Below, one piece after another: positions 1 to 10,662 of a stretch of DNA of 64,000 nt. The position numbers and the translations under genes were made by a program. Numbering within the stretch: position 1 is the stretch's first letter; each line of letters starts with the position of its first letter. The notes beneath the pieces were generated by a model, which saw only the letters and a list, made by a program, of their open reading frames with translations, ran no database searches and was not told where the DNA came from. The DNA comes from Vibrio bathopelagicus. GTDB taxonomy: Bacteria; Pseudomonadota; Gammaproteobacteria; Enterobacterales; Vibrionaceae. The stretch lies in contig NZ_CP062500.1 in NCBI RefSeq assembly GCF_014879975.1, forward strand, positions 186,001 to 250,000, read 5' to 3'.

Positions 1-30
1 TGTCTCTTCTTTTATAGAAGAATAAATTAA

Positions 31-57
31 AAACCCAGCTTATAGCTGGGTTTTTTT
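31..57 (+). terminator. Rho-independent terminator
   Basis: A perfect 10-bp stem (AAACCCAGCT / AGCTGGGTTT) with a 3-nt loop is followed by a run of T. It probably ends the operon entering from the left. In many gamma-proteobacteria that operon would be rpmB-rpmG upstream of mutM, but those genes are outside the window. Confidence 0.85.
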
Positions 58-279
58 ATGCCCAAAATTTGGGAAACCTCAGTATTTTGAGAAGATTAAG
101 CTTTTTCGTAAAGACTAAGTGTTTTTGATAGGTGTGAGTTTCATTGGCTCAATTCGGCACCTACCGCACAGACGTTACACTTGCTGATGGGCTTATATGA
201 TAGAAAATTGCTCAGCATAGAATGTGTCGCCATTTTCACGATATACTGAACACTCAATAGGTTAGATGAGCAGAATCAG

Positions 280-846
280 ATGAGATATCGTGGACGTCGG
301 TGGAACAACATACTCATGCTAAGCGTGATCGCTTTTATTGGGGTGTTAAACCTGCCAACATTGATCAAAACGTACCTTATCGAACCTGAGCCTGAACTTC
401 AGGCAAGCAGTTCTTATCCTTATCTTTTAAACCCAACAGCAGAACTTCAAGCCTTACATTTTGCTAAGTGGTCGGTAGTACAAGAAGACGGTCATTGGGT
501 TTATCAAATGAAAGATCCTGCATCAGAGCAAAGTGTGAGTGCCCAAGAGTTATCGCAACGCTGGCAACAGCTAGTAGGCACGGAAGTCGACTCACAAACC
601 TATACCGACCTTACTCCCCAGCTTAATACGCCACAAACCATTGAAGTGTGGTATCAAGACCAAGAAGAGCCACAGCGGATTACCTATTATCAACTTGCTG
701 AGTTTTGGTTGCTAAAAAACTGGAATGATCAGTGGTTGGCGGTGTCTATTGAAGAGAGTTACTTGTTTCCAAGCTTTGGCTCAGAAGATTCATTTAAGTC
801 AGACAAGCTATCTATATCAGACAAACCACCGAAATCGGACGACTAA
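280..846 (+). CDS. Uncharacterised membrane-anchored protein upstream of mutM
   Basis: A 188-residue protein I do not recognise by family. Residues 1-8 are basic (RYRGRR) and are followed by one hydrophobic segment at about 11-28, which fits an N-in signal anchor with the rest in the periplasm. The body is rich in Gln, Glu and Trp, and the tail is hydrophilic with repeated Ser-Asp-Lys. It ends 2 bp before mutM, so the two are probably co-transcribed. The 58-279 leader holds no other gene. No enzymatic motif is visible, and a role as a small envelope protein is inference only. Confidence 0.75.
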   Translation: MRYRGRRWNNILMLSVIAFIGVLNLPTLIKTYLIEPEPELQASSSYPYLLNPTAELQALHFAKWSVVQEDGHWVYQMKDPASEQSVSAQELSQRWQQLVGTEVDSQTYTDLTPQLNTPQTIEVWYQDQEEPQRITYYQLAEFWLLKNWNDQWLAVSIEESYLFPSFGSEDSFKSDKLSISDKPPKSDD

Positions 847-848
847 CT

Positions 849-1658
849 ATGCCTGAATTACCCGAAGTTGAAGTAAGCCGCATGGGGATCTCGCCTCATT
901 TAGTCGGTGAGAAGATTAAAACTCTGACTTTTCGCACGCCTAAGCTGCGCTGGGATATTCCTCAGGAACTTAAGCGATTAGAAGGGCAGGTGATTCGCTC
1001 TATCTCACGCCGAGCTAAGTACCTATTGATAGAAACCGATACCGGAACAGCGATTGTTCACCTTGGTATGTCTGGTTCATTACGCGTTTTAGACGCCGAT
1101 TACCCGCCAGCAAAACATGATCACGTGGACCTTAAGCTAACCAATGGCAAGATATTGCGTTACAACGATCCGCGTCGTTTTGGTGCGTGGTTATGGTCGG
1201 CACCGGATGAGATACATACTGTGTTACTCGGTTCTGGCCCTGAACCACTAACCGATGACTTCAACGCTGACTACATTGCTGAAAAGGCAGAAAAACGTAA
1301 GGTTGCCGTTAAACAGTTCATCATGGACAACAAAGTAGTGGTAGGTGTGGGTAACATCTACGCTAATGAAGCTCTGTTTTCTTCACGAATTCATCCTTTG
1401 CGCCCAGCAAGCAAAGTGACAAAAGAAGAGTGGGTCTTGTTAACCGATGAGATCAAGGAAGTACTCGCGACTGCTATCAAGCAAGGTGGTACTACGTTGA
1501 AAGATTTCTCTCAGGCTGACGGTAAACCAGGCTACTTCGCACAAGAGCTGCAAGTGTATGGTAAAGCAGGTGAAAAATGCCCTAATTGTGGCGAGAAAAT
1601 TGAAGAGCAAAAAATCGGACAGCGGAATACGTTTTTTTGCTTTCAATGCCAAGTATAG
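849..1658 (+). CDS. mutM: Formamidopyrimidine-DNA glycosylase MutM (Fpg)
   Basis: Removes oxidised purines such as 8-oxoguanine from DNA and cleaves the abasic site (bifunctional glycosylase/lyase of base-excision repair, cytoplasmic). The protein starts MPELPEVE, so after Met removal Pro is the catalytic N-terminus and the following Glu the catalytic acid. The conserved Lys of the ..RAKYLL.. segment is present at about residue 57. The C-terminus carries the zinc finger CPNCGEK...CFQCQ at about 244-267. Length (269 aa) is normal. In relatives mutM lies close to coaD; here an epimerase and a GT25 gene separate them. Confidence 0.97.
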   Translation: MPELPEVEVSRMGISPHLVGEKIKTLTFRTPKLRWDIPQELKRLEGQVIRSISRRAKYLLIETDTGTAIVHLGMSGSLRVLDADYPPAKHDHVDLKLTNGKILRYNDPRRFGAWLWSAPDEIHTVLLGSGPEPLTDDFNADYIAEKAEKRKVAVKQFIMDNKVVVGVGNIYANEALFSSRIHPLRPASKVTKEEWVLLTDEIKEVLATAIKQGGTTLKDFSQADGKPGYFAQELQVYGKAGEKCPNCGEKIEEQKIGQRNTFFCFQCQV

Positions 1659-1749
1659 AAAAATTGAACTTATGTTCACTTTTTTACGCTAGTAGATAGG
1701 CGTGCTAGTAGCTACAATTACATTAATGATATGAATTGAGAATAGTAGA

Positions 1750-2754
1750 ATGAAATATTTAGTAACTGGCGTTGCTGGCTTTATTGGCTCTGCAGTTTCA
1801 GAGCGACTATGTGCAGCAGGACATGAGGTTGTCGGTATTGATAACTTGAATGACTACTACCAAGTCTCATTGAAACACGATCGCCTAAAGCGCATTGAGC
1901 ATGAAAAGCTGACCTTTATCGAGCTGGATCTTGCAGACAGAGAAGGTATGGCAACGCTGTTTGCTGAGCAAAAGTTTGACCGTGTCATTCACTTAGCGGC
2001 GCAAGCTGGCGTTCGTTACTCAATTGATAACCCAATGGCGTATGCTGATAGCAATCTTGTCGGTCATTTAGCTATTCTTGAAGGCTGTCGCCATAACAAG
2101 GTTGAACACCTCGTTTATGCTTCATCAAGCTCTGTTTATGGCTTGAACCAAAAGATGCCGTTCCACACAGCAGACAGTGTTGATCACCCTATCTCATTGT
2201 ACGCCGCAACGAAGAAGTCGAATGAGCTAATGGCGCATACCTACTCGCATCTATATGACGTACCAACGACAGGCCTGCGCTTCTTTACCGTGTACGGTCC
2301 TTGGAGCCGCCCTGATATGGCGATGTTTAAGTTTGCGAATTTAATCGTGGCAGGCAAACAGATCGACATTTATAACAACGGCGACATGATGCGCGACTTC
2401 ACTTATATCGATGATATTGTTGAAGGTATTATCCGTGTTCAAGATCGCATTCCAGCTATGCAACCAGATTGGACGGTTGAGCAAGGTTCACCAGCGACCA
2501 GTTCTGCTCCGTATCGCGTGTTTAACATCGGTCATGGCAGCCCAGTTAAACTAATGGACTACATCGAAGCATTAGAATGTGCTCTAGGCGTTGAAGCTAA
2601 AAAGAATTTTATGCCAATGCAACCAGGTGATGTGTACGCGACTTACGCTGATACGGAAGATCTGTTTGAAGCGGTTGGCTATAAACCTCAAGTTAAAATT
2701 CAAGAGGGCGCAAAAGCTTTCGCGGATTGGTATAAATCCTATTACTCGCTTTAA
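1750..2754 (+). CDS. NAD-dependent epimerase, UDP-glucuronate 4-epimerase type (copy 1)
   Basis: An extended short-chain dehydrogenase of 334 aa that probably interconverts UDP-glucuronate and UDP-galacturonate for surface glycans. The Rossmann glycine motif TGVAGFIGS lies at residues 6-14. The catalytic Ser/Thr-Tyr-Lys set is visible as SSSSVYG and YAATKKSNE. It is closely similar to a second copy at 59857-60861. It is monocistronic, 91 bp after mutM, and ends at a strong bidirectional terminator. A decayed partial duplicate lies at about 3700-3945. The substrate is assigned from family resemblance (LpsL/CapI/WbpP-like) and not proven. Confidence 0.85.
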   Translation: MKYLVTGVAGFIGSAVSERLCAAGHEVVGIDNLNDYYQVSLKHDRLKRIEHEKLTFIELDLADREGMATLFAEQKFDRVIHLAAQAGVRYSIDNPMAYADSNLVGHLAILEGCRHNKVEHLVYASSSSVYGLNQKMPFHTADSVDHPISLYAATKKSNELMAHTYSHLYDVPTTGLRFFTVYGPWSRPDMAMFKFANLIVAGKQIDIYNNGDMMRDFTYIDDIVEGIIRVQDRIPAMQPDWTVEQGSPATSSAPYRVFNIGHGSPVKLMDYIEALECALGVEAKKNFMPMQPGDVYATYADTEDLFEAVGYKPQVKIQEGAKAFADWYKSYYSL

Positions 2755-2770
2755 AGGTAATGGTTTCAGC

Positions 2771-2803
2771 AAAAATAGCGCTCAAGGAGCGCTATTTTTA
2801 TTT
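2771..2803. terminator. Bidirectional terminator, copy 1
   Basis: A perfect 13-bp stem (AAAAATAGCGCTC / GAGCGCTATTTTT) with loop AAG, with A-rich and T-rich flanks on both sides. It serves the convergent epimerase (+) and GT25 (-) genes. An almost identical hairpin with loop AAT occurs at 3901-3935. Confidence 0.9.
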
Positions 2804-2829
2804 TTGAAGAGCGATAGTGTTTAGCTTCG

Positions 2830-3588
2830 CTACCTATATAATTTTGGCGTGTACTTTTTATCCAAGATAGAGAGGTGGTAAAAATTAGTTGCTAGGTTGA
2901 GTGTCATGTTCTTTATTTTGTTAGTAGATTTCATAAAAGCCACCGAATAGTCTTTTTTACCTTTATGTTTACGGCTACCAATAATTGACGGCTGTTTACT
3001 ACGTTGTAATCCCGCAGAAGAAACACCAAACATGGGGTGCTTATGAACCCAAGTATTCCGTAAGAAGACATCGACAGGATAATTGAACGTTGAACTTTGT
3101 TCGATGAAAGCTTGTGCAGCTTTGGGAGATATAGCGTAACAGGCGGTTCCTTGAGGAACTTTCAAATACTTTACAAGATGTTGGGTATCGTGCCTATCAA
3201 CGGAGTAATGTAGTTTGTTCTTACTATCTTGTAAGCGAATAAAACCACACTGATTAATATGCTGCTCGGCGATAGTCAGAGTATTACGAAATATGTTGAT
3301 ATCAATATCGGCATGATCTTCGAAGACTAAAACTGGCTCATTAAGCTCTATACATTTTTGCCAAATAAGGTAATGGCTTGCATAACATCCAACTTCTCCA
3401 ATTGCATGCGGCCTCCCCATATTGTGTAAAAAAGCTCTATCATGAATTCTTTCTAGTAGGGGATGCTCATCGGTTCGCGCATCGACTCCAATAAAAAACT
3501 CAAAATCAACCTGAACATCCTTAAGGGCATCTGCTGTTGATTTTTGCCTACAATGGTTCGCTTTTAAGGTAATACAGTATGATTTCAT
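2830..3588 (-). CDS. Family 25 glycosyltransferase (LPS biosynthesis), copy 1
   Basis: A GT25-type transferase (LgtB/LpsA-like) of 252 aa, expected to add a hexose to LPS core or O-chain at the inner membrane. Family marks are the N-terminal YCITL strand, the FFIGVDAR segment, and GCYASHYLIWQKC followed by VFEDHADI. The acidic motif usually reads E-D-D-A; here it is E90-D91-H92-A93, a possible change in metal binding. A longer form from a GTG at 3636 is open (268 aa), but ATG 3588 begins exactly at the domain. Moderately AT-rich. It lies between the intact epimerase and that gene's relic, with a diverged paralogue at 18360-19112. Confidence 0.85.
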   Translation of the reverse strand: MKSYCITLKANHCRQKSTADALKDVQVDFEFFIGVDARTDEHPLLERIHDRAFLHNMGRPHAIGEVGCYASHYLIWQKCIELNEPVLVFEDHADIDINIFRNTLTIAEQHINQCGFIRLQDSKNKLHYSVDRHDTQHLVKYLKVPQGTACYAISPKAAQAFIEQSSTFNYPVDVFLRNTWVHKHPMFGVSSAGLQRSKQPSIIGSRKHKGKKDYSVAFMKSTNKIKNMTLNLATNFYHLSILDKKYTPKLYR

Positions 3589-3636
3589 AGAGCTATATTG
3601 ATGTATTTGTTTATAGTGAACTATGTTATCACTCAC

Positions 3637-3947
3637 CGAGCTTTTTGTAATGATTGTTCACTTAGTTAGCAGTTATGGTTGTGACGGGCTTCAAGAATGT
3701 TGAGGCAACATGAATTATGCTTTGTCGTTGGCTCTGCAATGTTAGAGAGACTATGGGTGGGGCGTATTAAGTTATCGGTGCTAATAACTTGAATTCGTAT
3801 AAATAGGTTTCTTTGACATGCGATTTCCTAACGCGCATTGAGAATGAATACTTGGTCTTTATCTAGCCTGTTACTCGCTTTAAAAGTAACGGTTTCATCA
3901 AAAATAGCGCTCAATGAGCGCTATTTTTATTTTTGGAGAAGGGATTG
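3637..3947 (+). pseudogene. Internally deleted relic of the UDP-glucuronate epimerase gene
   Basis: This 311-bp gap holds a decayed second copy of the gene at 1750-2754. The stretch at about 3733-3865 (ggctctgca...ttagagagacta...gataacttgaat-like...cgcgcattgagaatgaa...gtctttatc) follows the epimerase 5' coding region at about 1783-1924, with stop codons and small indels. It then jumps directly to the 3' tail and terminator (about 3871-3945 against about 2740-2812, close to 90% alike by eye). About 800 bp of the interior is missing. It shows that the epimerase-terminator unit was duplicated, with the GT25 gene now between the copies. Confidence 0.75.
3901..3935. terminator. Bidirectional terminator, copy 2
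   Basis: The same 13-bp stem as at 2771-2803 with loop AAT and the same T-rich tail. It probably terminates coaD on the minus strand and is part of the duplicated epimerase 3' end. Confidence 0.9.
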
Positions 3948-5496
<1,549 letters not shown>

Positions 5497-5592
5497 AAAG
5501 TGCCCGAAAAAAGTGAATAACATCAGAATTATGCAGATACTCGCATTAGTTGTAAAATAGCAATGACGAAAAGCGACCCAAAGGCCTCATAG

Positions 5593-6315
5593 ATGGAAAC
5601 GATTAGCACCAAGAACCAAACAATTTGGTACGACCCTGAACTTCTGGTTCAGGTACCAGAGAACGATATCGCTCAGATCTTCGAGGCTGAATACTGGCAG
5701 CAACGAGGTGCCATTACAGGAAGTGCCCAAGGGCGCGGTACCACATGGTTCATTCAGCTTGATGGAATACAAGCCGCATTGCGCCATTATCGCCGTGGTG
5801 GATTGTTTGGGAAGCTAGTCGAAGACCAATATCGTTTCTCTGATTGGGAAAGCACGCGCTGTACGATGGAGCTTAATGTTCTCAAGGCATTGGCAAACGC
5901 AGGTGTGAATGTACCGAAGCCTATTGCTGCTAGAGCAATTAAAAGCGGACTACTTTATCGAGCGGACTTAATGTCTGAACGAATTCCCAATGCCAAAGAC
6001 TTGGTTGATATATTGGTTTCAAGTTCAATAGATGCGGATATCTATCGTAAGATTGGCCAAGAGATACGTAAGATGCATGATGTAGGGGTTAATCACACCG
6101 ATCTCAACATTCATAATATCTTGCTTGATGCCTCACTAAACGTATGGATTATTGACTTTGATAAGTGCGGTCAGCAAGCGGGCAATGATTGGAAAGAAGA
6201 TAACCTGAACCGTCTAAAGCGCTCGTTCTTAAAAGAGGTGACCAAGCGCCAGATTCAATGGCAAGAGTCGGATTGGCGAGCCTTGAATGATGGCTACATG
6301 TTGGGAGTTATGTAA
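5593..6315 (+). CDS. kdkA: 3-deoxy-D-manno-octulosonic acid (Kdo) kinase
   Basis: Phosphorylates the single Kdo of the inner core at O-4 on the cytoplasmic face. This reaction is typical of Vibrio and Haemophilus, which keep one Kdo. The 240-aa protein has a kinase-like fold with the catalytic loop HTDLNIHNILLD at about residues 173-184 and the metal-binding IDFDKC at about 190-195. It is divergent from the GT9 gene across 69-97 bp that must hold both promoters. It is followed immediately (stop 6315, ATG 6316) by an unrecognised gene. Pairing with waaA nearby supports the assignment. Confidence 0.93.
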   Translation: METISTKNQTIWYDPELLVQVPENDIAQIFEAEYWQQRGAITGSAQGRGTTWFIQLDGIQAALRHYRRGGLFGKLVEDQYRFSDWESTRCTMELNVLKALANAGVNVPKPIAARAIKSGLLYRADLMSERIPNAKDLVDILVSSSIDADIYRKIGQEIRKMHDVGVNHTDLNIHNILLDASLNVWIIDFDKCGQQAGNDWKEDNLNRLKRSFLKEVTKRQIQWQESDWRALNDGYMLGVM

Positions 6316-7425
6316 ATGTTCTTAAATAAAAACATCATCGTTGGTTTTGAAAATCATGTTTTTACTAAATTATATATTGATGTACTTGTTAGAAAGTGCT
6401 CGATTAGAGAAGAAGATATCATTCTAATATCTTTGTCTGAAAATGTTCAGGATATTCATTTAAAAGGCACGAATGTAAAGTTATTAAACTATCGAACGGT
6501 AGATTTAGCTGTTCTTGTTAATTGTAAAACAGTAACCTCGATTAGCTTAGGGTTAAGTAATGCCCCTTTTTTGAAGACCCTTCTGGAGTGGTCAGATGAA
6601 TTTATCGACAAACTATATATTCATCTGACAGATGATGAAGTAGCTCGTTGGCTCAAAACAATCGAAAAGAAAGGTAGTTTAATTCAAACGAGAAATAATC
6701 AGATTAATGAAGACTGCTTATTTGTCCTGAGCAAAATTATTAACTTTATTGCGCCGGAACCCTACTTTCGGTCTTCCCTTGAAAGCATCTTGAAAAGAAA
6801 CGAACTAAATTTTTATGATGCAAGAGATGCCTTTAAGTCGATGCCTAGTGAGTTGTGGGATGAGTTTGAAGGTTTGCAATCTAAGTATGTAGAAGAAACC
6901 CGAGCAGAGAAAAAAATATTAATAGGTGCGAAAGCTGACTCTTTCACTGTGCTTGAGATTTTGTCAATTATCTATCGTTTAGGTATGGCTGGAGTTTTAA
7001 ATCAACATAAATTGTTAGTTTTCGTTAAACCTAAAAGAGTGTTTTCTAGGATTGTTATCGATGCATTTTTGACCTTATTTAAGATGAAATGTGTAGTTGA
7101 TATCAGCTATGTAACTCCAACAAACAACATTAATTACAATGCATTGATCATGTCTTGCTCCGATATTATCTTACAGGGAAGAGGTAGCATGAGTACGGCT
7201 AGGAGCTTTATTTCTGGTGGTACTGGTGCAATCCATGTGGAAGTTGGAAGCCCTAATTACATTGAGATGACAGAATCAGAAGGAATTTCAGTTAGTGGCT
7301 ACAATACATTGGCTGGAATATCACAGAGCTTTGAGAAGAAATCGAAAGCTACTGATGAAAACCGACAAGTAATTAAAAGTCGATTTTCACAAAAGTATCA
7401 AGTTTTGAATGATATATACAGTTAA
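6316..7425 (+). CDS. Uncharacterised protein of the core LPS locus
   Basis: A 369-aa protein I do not recognise. There is no signal peptide and no clear membrane segment. The first half alternates short hydrophobic strands with charged helices. The second half has a Rossmann-like part (KKILIGAKADSF; LVFVKPKRVF) and then CSDIILQGRGSMSTARSF and HVEVGSPNYIEM, which could be the second domain of a GT-B transferase. It starts directly after the kdkA stop codon and ends tail-to-tail with waaA, overlapping by 4 bp. It is more AT-rich than both neighbours, which suggests transfer. A glycosyltransferase or polysialyltransferase-like role is a guess. Confidence 0.8.
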   Translation: MFLNKNIIVGFENHVFTKLYIDVLVRKCSIREEDIILISLSENVQDIHLKGTNVKLLNYRTVDLAVLVNCKTVTSISLGLSNAPFLKTLLEWSDEFIDKLYIHLTDDEVARWLKTIEKKGSLIQTRNNQINEDCLFVLSKIINFIAPEPYFRSSLESILKRNELNFYDARDAFKSMPSELWDEFEGLQSKYVEETRAEKKILIGAKADSFTVLEILSIIYRLGMAGVLNQHKLLVFVKPKRVFSRIVIDAFLTLFKMKCVVDISYVTPTNNINYNALIMSCSDIILQGRGSMSTARSFISGGTGAIHVEVGSPNYIEMTESEGISVSGYNTLAGISQSFEKKSKATDENRQVIKSRFSQKYQVLNDIYS

Positions 7426-8687
7426 CAGCTTTCTATTTTTATGAGTGTATTGAGCAACGCACCTCGGTTTTGCTCAACCACTTGATAAGCCGCTAAGCCT
7501 TTAGTTTTACGTAGCTCTGGTTGTTTGAACAGCAGTTGGAGTTGGCCTGCGATATCTTGGCTATCTTGACAAATAACCACGGCATTGGCTTCCAGTAGCT
7601 TGTCAGTAATTTCGCTAAAATTAAAGTAGCTAGGGCCATTAAGCAAAGGTAGCTGTAGGGCTGCTGGTTCTAGTAGGTTATGACCACCTACTTTATCGCC
7701 CACAAGGCTTCCCCCCATAAAGCACACATCAGATCCGCCGAGTAATACCAACATTTCTCCCATCGTATCCGCAATATACACTTCAACATCAGAGGTGATT
7801 GGTTGCTGACTCGTTCGAGTGATGGTGTTGAATTGGTGTTGTTTAGCTAATTCCGTCACTTGATTAAATCGCTCTGGGTGACGAGGCACAATCATCAGCA
7901 AGGTATTAGGATTGTCTTTAAGGAGCTGTTTATGAGCGTCTAAGATAATTTCATCTTCGCCTTGATGAGTGCTGGCAGCTATCCATACACAGCGTTCAAA
8001 GCCAATTTGTTCACGTAACGCTTTGCCTTTTGATACTTGTTCAGCTGAAACTTCAATATCAAACTTGATCGACCCAGTCACATGCACAGATGCTTTATCT
8101 AACCCTAATCGTATAAAACGCTCAGCATCACTTGGGTATTGGCAAAGTACTTGAGAGAGGTTTTTGGCTAAGAGGTCAAAAACGGCTTGGAATTTAGCAT
8201 AACGCTGGCACGAGCGTTCAGATAGGCGAGCGTTGAGTACCGAAATGGGGATTCCAGCTTTCGCGACGCAGTGCAGTGTGTTTGGCCATAACTCGGTTTC
8301 CATGATTAACATCTGTTTAGGCTGAACAGTCTTCAAAAAACCTCGAATACACCAAGAAAAATCAATCGGCATGTAGCGGTGCTCGACCAAATCACCAAGC
8401 TTCTCTATTTGCTCAGCACCTGTGCTGGTCGTTGTGGTAACAATGATGGCTTGATTTGGATCTCGCAGCTTCAATTGTTTAATGACAGGCATCGCAGCAA
8501 TAGATTCACCAACCGACACGGCATGAATCCAGATAGGGCTTTTACCTTGAGTCTGCGGTGTGATACCGAAATGTTCTTTCCAGCGCTTACCAAAATTTGG
8601 CTTCCCAGGTTTACTCTTATAAAGCCCATAGAGAAGCAGTGGAGAGGCCAATGACAATATAAGAGTGTATATAAGTCGTATAAGCAT
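7422..8687 (-). CDS. waaA: Kdo transferase WaaA (KdtA)
   Basis: Transfers Kdo from CMP-Kdo to lipid IVA at the inner membrane. At 421 aa it has normal length. An N-terminal membrane anchor (residues 2-22) is followed by IWIHAVSVGESIAA at about 52-65, LLMIVPRHPERF, CFMGGSLV and GGHNLLEPAA, which are hallmark segments of the family. It is divergent from the glycerophosphotransferase-like gene at 8796. A Kdo kinase gene close by suggests the enzyme is monofunctional (inference). Confidence 0.96.
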   Translation of the reverse strand: MLIRLIYTLILSLASPLLLYGLYKSKPGKPNFGKRWKEHFGITPQTQGKSPIWIHAVSVGESIAAMPVIKQLKLRDPNQAIIVTTTTSTGAEQIEKLGDLVEHRYMPIDFSWCIRGFLKTVQPKQMLIMETELWPNTLHCVAKAGIPISVLNARLSERSCQRYAKFQAVFDLLAKNLSQVLCQYPSDAERFIRLGLDKASVHVTGSIKFDIEVSAEQVSKGKALREQIGFERCVWIAASTHQGEDEIILDAHKQLLKDNPNTLLMIVPRHPERFNQVTELAKQHQFNTITRTSQQPITSDVEVYIADTMGEMLVLLGGSDVCFMGGSLVGDKVGGHNLLEPAALQLPLLNGPSYFNFSEITDKLLEANAVVICQDSQDIAGQLQLLFKQPELRKTKGLAAYQVVEQNRGALLNTLIKIESC

Positions 8688-8760
8688 AAGAACAGTGACA
8701 CCAGAGGGTAAAATCAGTAATCAGAAGAGTATTTTCTTCAATCTCGAAAGTAAAGAGCGT

Positions 8761-8766
8761 TATAAT
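8761..8766 (+). promoter_or_regulatory. Candidate -10 box for the 8796 gene
   Basis: A perfect TATAAT lies 29 bp before the ATG in the 108-bp divergent gap. The -35 side is poor (TTCAAT at 8737-8742, 18-bp spacing), so this is only a candidate sigma-70 promoter. Confidence 0.4.
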
Positions 8767-8795
8767 TAAATGCTTAGTTACACTTTCAAACGGAA

Positions 8796-9851
8796 ATGGT
8801 GAACTCTATCTCATCGCTTATGCAAACCGATCAATCCTATCGTTTCTTGCTCTATGTCGAGCAAAACTACTCATTTGCTATTCTTCGCCCATTTTATAAC
8901 TACGCGAAGCAACTTAGTCATGACGTTAAATGGTTGCTGGTTGGTGAGGATGCTTCTGAACATCTTTTACTAGATCACGAGCAGTGTGTCTCTTTGACAG
9001 AAGCTGTCGCCTATAACCCTTCGGCTGTTTTAGTGCCAGGGGATCGTGTTCCTGCATTTATTCCAGGGTTGAAGGTGCAAGTGTTTCACGGTTTGAATGA
9101 GAGCAAACGAGGGAACTTATATCCTGAGCGTGGTCTATTTGATTTGTATTGCACAGAAGGCCATGAAAGAACTAGCTCATTGGAACCACTAGCTAAACAG
9201 CGCGGCTATTTTCAAGTAAAAGAGACCGGATGGTTGAAGCTAGATAGCTTGTTTAATTACCAAGCTGGTGAGAACCATTTTGAAAGACCTCAAGTTCTAT
9301 TCGCTTCCACCTTTTCGCCAAGCTTATCGTGTGCAGAGTTGGTTTATGAAGAGCTTAAGCGCCTTAGTCAACTGAGTCAGTGGCAATGGTTAGTGACTCT
9401 TCACCCGAAAATGAAGCAAGAGACACGAGCAAAATATCAGGCGTTAGAGGGCGATAATCTTCTGTTCTTCGACAATGACCGAGTGATTGAAATGCAACAT
9501 CGTGCTGATGTTATGGTGTGTGACAACTCATCGATATTTCAGGAATTCTTGTTGCTCAATAAGCCTGTTGTCACGGTAAATAATCGAGATCCTCAAGCAA
9601 GCTTCATTAACATTACTCAAGCCGAGCAGTTAGAGTCAGCAATTAAGCAAGCGATGTTACCTGATGAAGCAAGAGATAGCGCTATCGTTAACTACGGTCC
9701 GTCAATAACGCCATATTTGGATGGTCAATCTTCTGCTAGAGTTCTAAGCGCTATTACCGATGTATTGGAAAGTGGCTGGCAAGATAGAAAGCCGAAAAAT
9801 TGGATTCGCAACTTTAAAATCCGTAAATCATTAAACTATTGGAAATTCTAG
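8796..9851 (+). CDS. CDP-glycerol glycerophosphotransferase-like family protein
   Basis: A 351-aa GT-B protein of the TagB/TagF-like superfamily. Visible marks are VFHGLNESKRG at about 106-116, WLVTLHPKMK at about 203-212, and VMVCDNSSIFQEFLLLNKPVV at about 234-254. These match the H-G, H-P and D-x-S-S segments of the family. In Gram-negative LPS loci such proteins may transfer a phospho-polyol or a sugar to the core or chain; the donor is not known. ATG 8820 is an alternative start. It is first of a forward run with the GT2 and GT4 genes (9-bp and 10-bp gaps). Confidence 0.75.
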   Translation: MVNSISSLMQTDQSYRFLLYVEQNYSFAILRPFYNYAKQLSHDVKWLLVGEDASEHLLLDHEQCVSLTEAVAYNPSAVLVPGDRVPAFIPGLKVQVFHGLNESKRGNLYPERGLFDLYCTEGHERTSSLEPLAKQRGYFQVKETGWLKLDSLFNYQAGENHFERPQVLFASTFSPSLSCAELVYEELKRLSQLSQWQWLVTLHPKMKQETRAKYQALEGDNLLFFDNDRVIEMQHRADVMVCDNSSIFQEFLLLNKPVVTVNNRDPQASFINITQAEQLESAIKQAMLPDEARDSAIVNYGPSITPYLDGQSSARVLSAITDVLESGWQDRKPKNWIRNFKIRKSLNYWKF

Positions 9852-9860
9852 GGCTGAATA

Positions 9861-10652
9861 ATGAGAAAACATACCCTGTCTGTCATTGTTATTACCAAGA
9901 ATGAAGAAGACCGAATTGGAACCTGTCTTAAATCTGTTGTTGATATTGCCGATGAACTGATTGTTTTAGACAGTGGCTCAACAGATACAACAGTTGAAAT
10001 ATGCCAAAAATATACAGATAACGTGACAATCACTGATTGGCCTGGTTTTGGTAAGCAAAAGCAGCGAGCGCTAGATAAAGCGACATGTGATTGGGTGCTA
10101 TCAATTGATGCAGACGAAGCTCTAGATGAAGAAATGAGTAATGCTCTTGTTGAACTATTAAAACAAGATCAAATCAAACACACTGCGTATAAACTTCCTT
10201 GGGGAGTGACTTTGTATGGCACGACTCTAAAACATGGCCGCAGTGCTCGTGCAGTGTTAAGACTCTTCAAGAGAGAAGGCTCTCGATATACGTTGGATGA
10301 GGTTCACGAGACTGTTGTTCCTGAGAAAGGGTCTACAGGTGTGCTGAAAGGCTACTTACTTCATTATACACACCGTGACTATGGCCATGGCCTAGATAAA
10401 GCAGCGCAGTACGCTTGGCTTGGTTCGCAAAAGTACCATCGTAAAGGCAAGAAGTCACATGGCTTATTCTTGGCGTTATTACGAGCTATGTGGACGTTCT
10501 TCCTTGTGTATATCATTCGCCGTGGCTTTATGGATGGCAGTGTCGGTTTCATTATGGCGATGACCTATGCCCAAGTGAATTTCAATAAATATGTCGGTTT
10601 GTGGATTCTTGAAAAACGTTCAAAAGACAGCTCAAAAGACCAAGCCAAATAG
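9861..10652 (+). CDS. Family 2 glycosyltransferase (WaaE/KdtX-like core transferase)
   Basis: A GT-A enzyme of 263 aa, likely adding glucose to inner-core heptose. Marks are SVIVITKNEEDRIGTCL at residues 7-23, VLDSGSTDTT at about 34-43, and the DxD region LSIDADE at about 80-86. A C-terminal hydrophobic stretch at about 213-240 may sit at the membrane. It resembles the WaaE/KdtX beta-1,4-glucosyltransferase group often linked to waaA and coaD. The exact linkage is inferred. Confidence 0.88.
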   Translation: MRKHTLSVIVITKNEEDRIGTCLKSVVDIADELIVLDSGSTDTTVEICQKYTDNVTITDWPGFGKQKQRALDKATCDWVLSIDADEALDEEMSNALVELLKQDQIKHTAYKLPWGVTLYGTTLKHGRSARAVLRLFKREGSRYTLDEVHETVVPEKGSTGVLKGYLLHYTHRDYGHGLDKAAQYAWLGSQKYHRKGKKSHGLFLALLRAMWTFFLVYIIRRGFMDGSVGFIMAMTYAQVNFNKYVGLWILEKRSKDSSKDQAK

Positions 10653-10662
10653 GAACTGAGAG

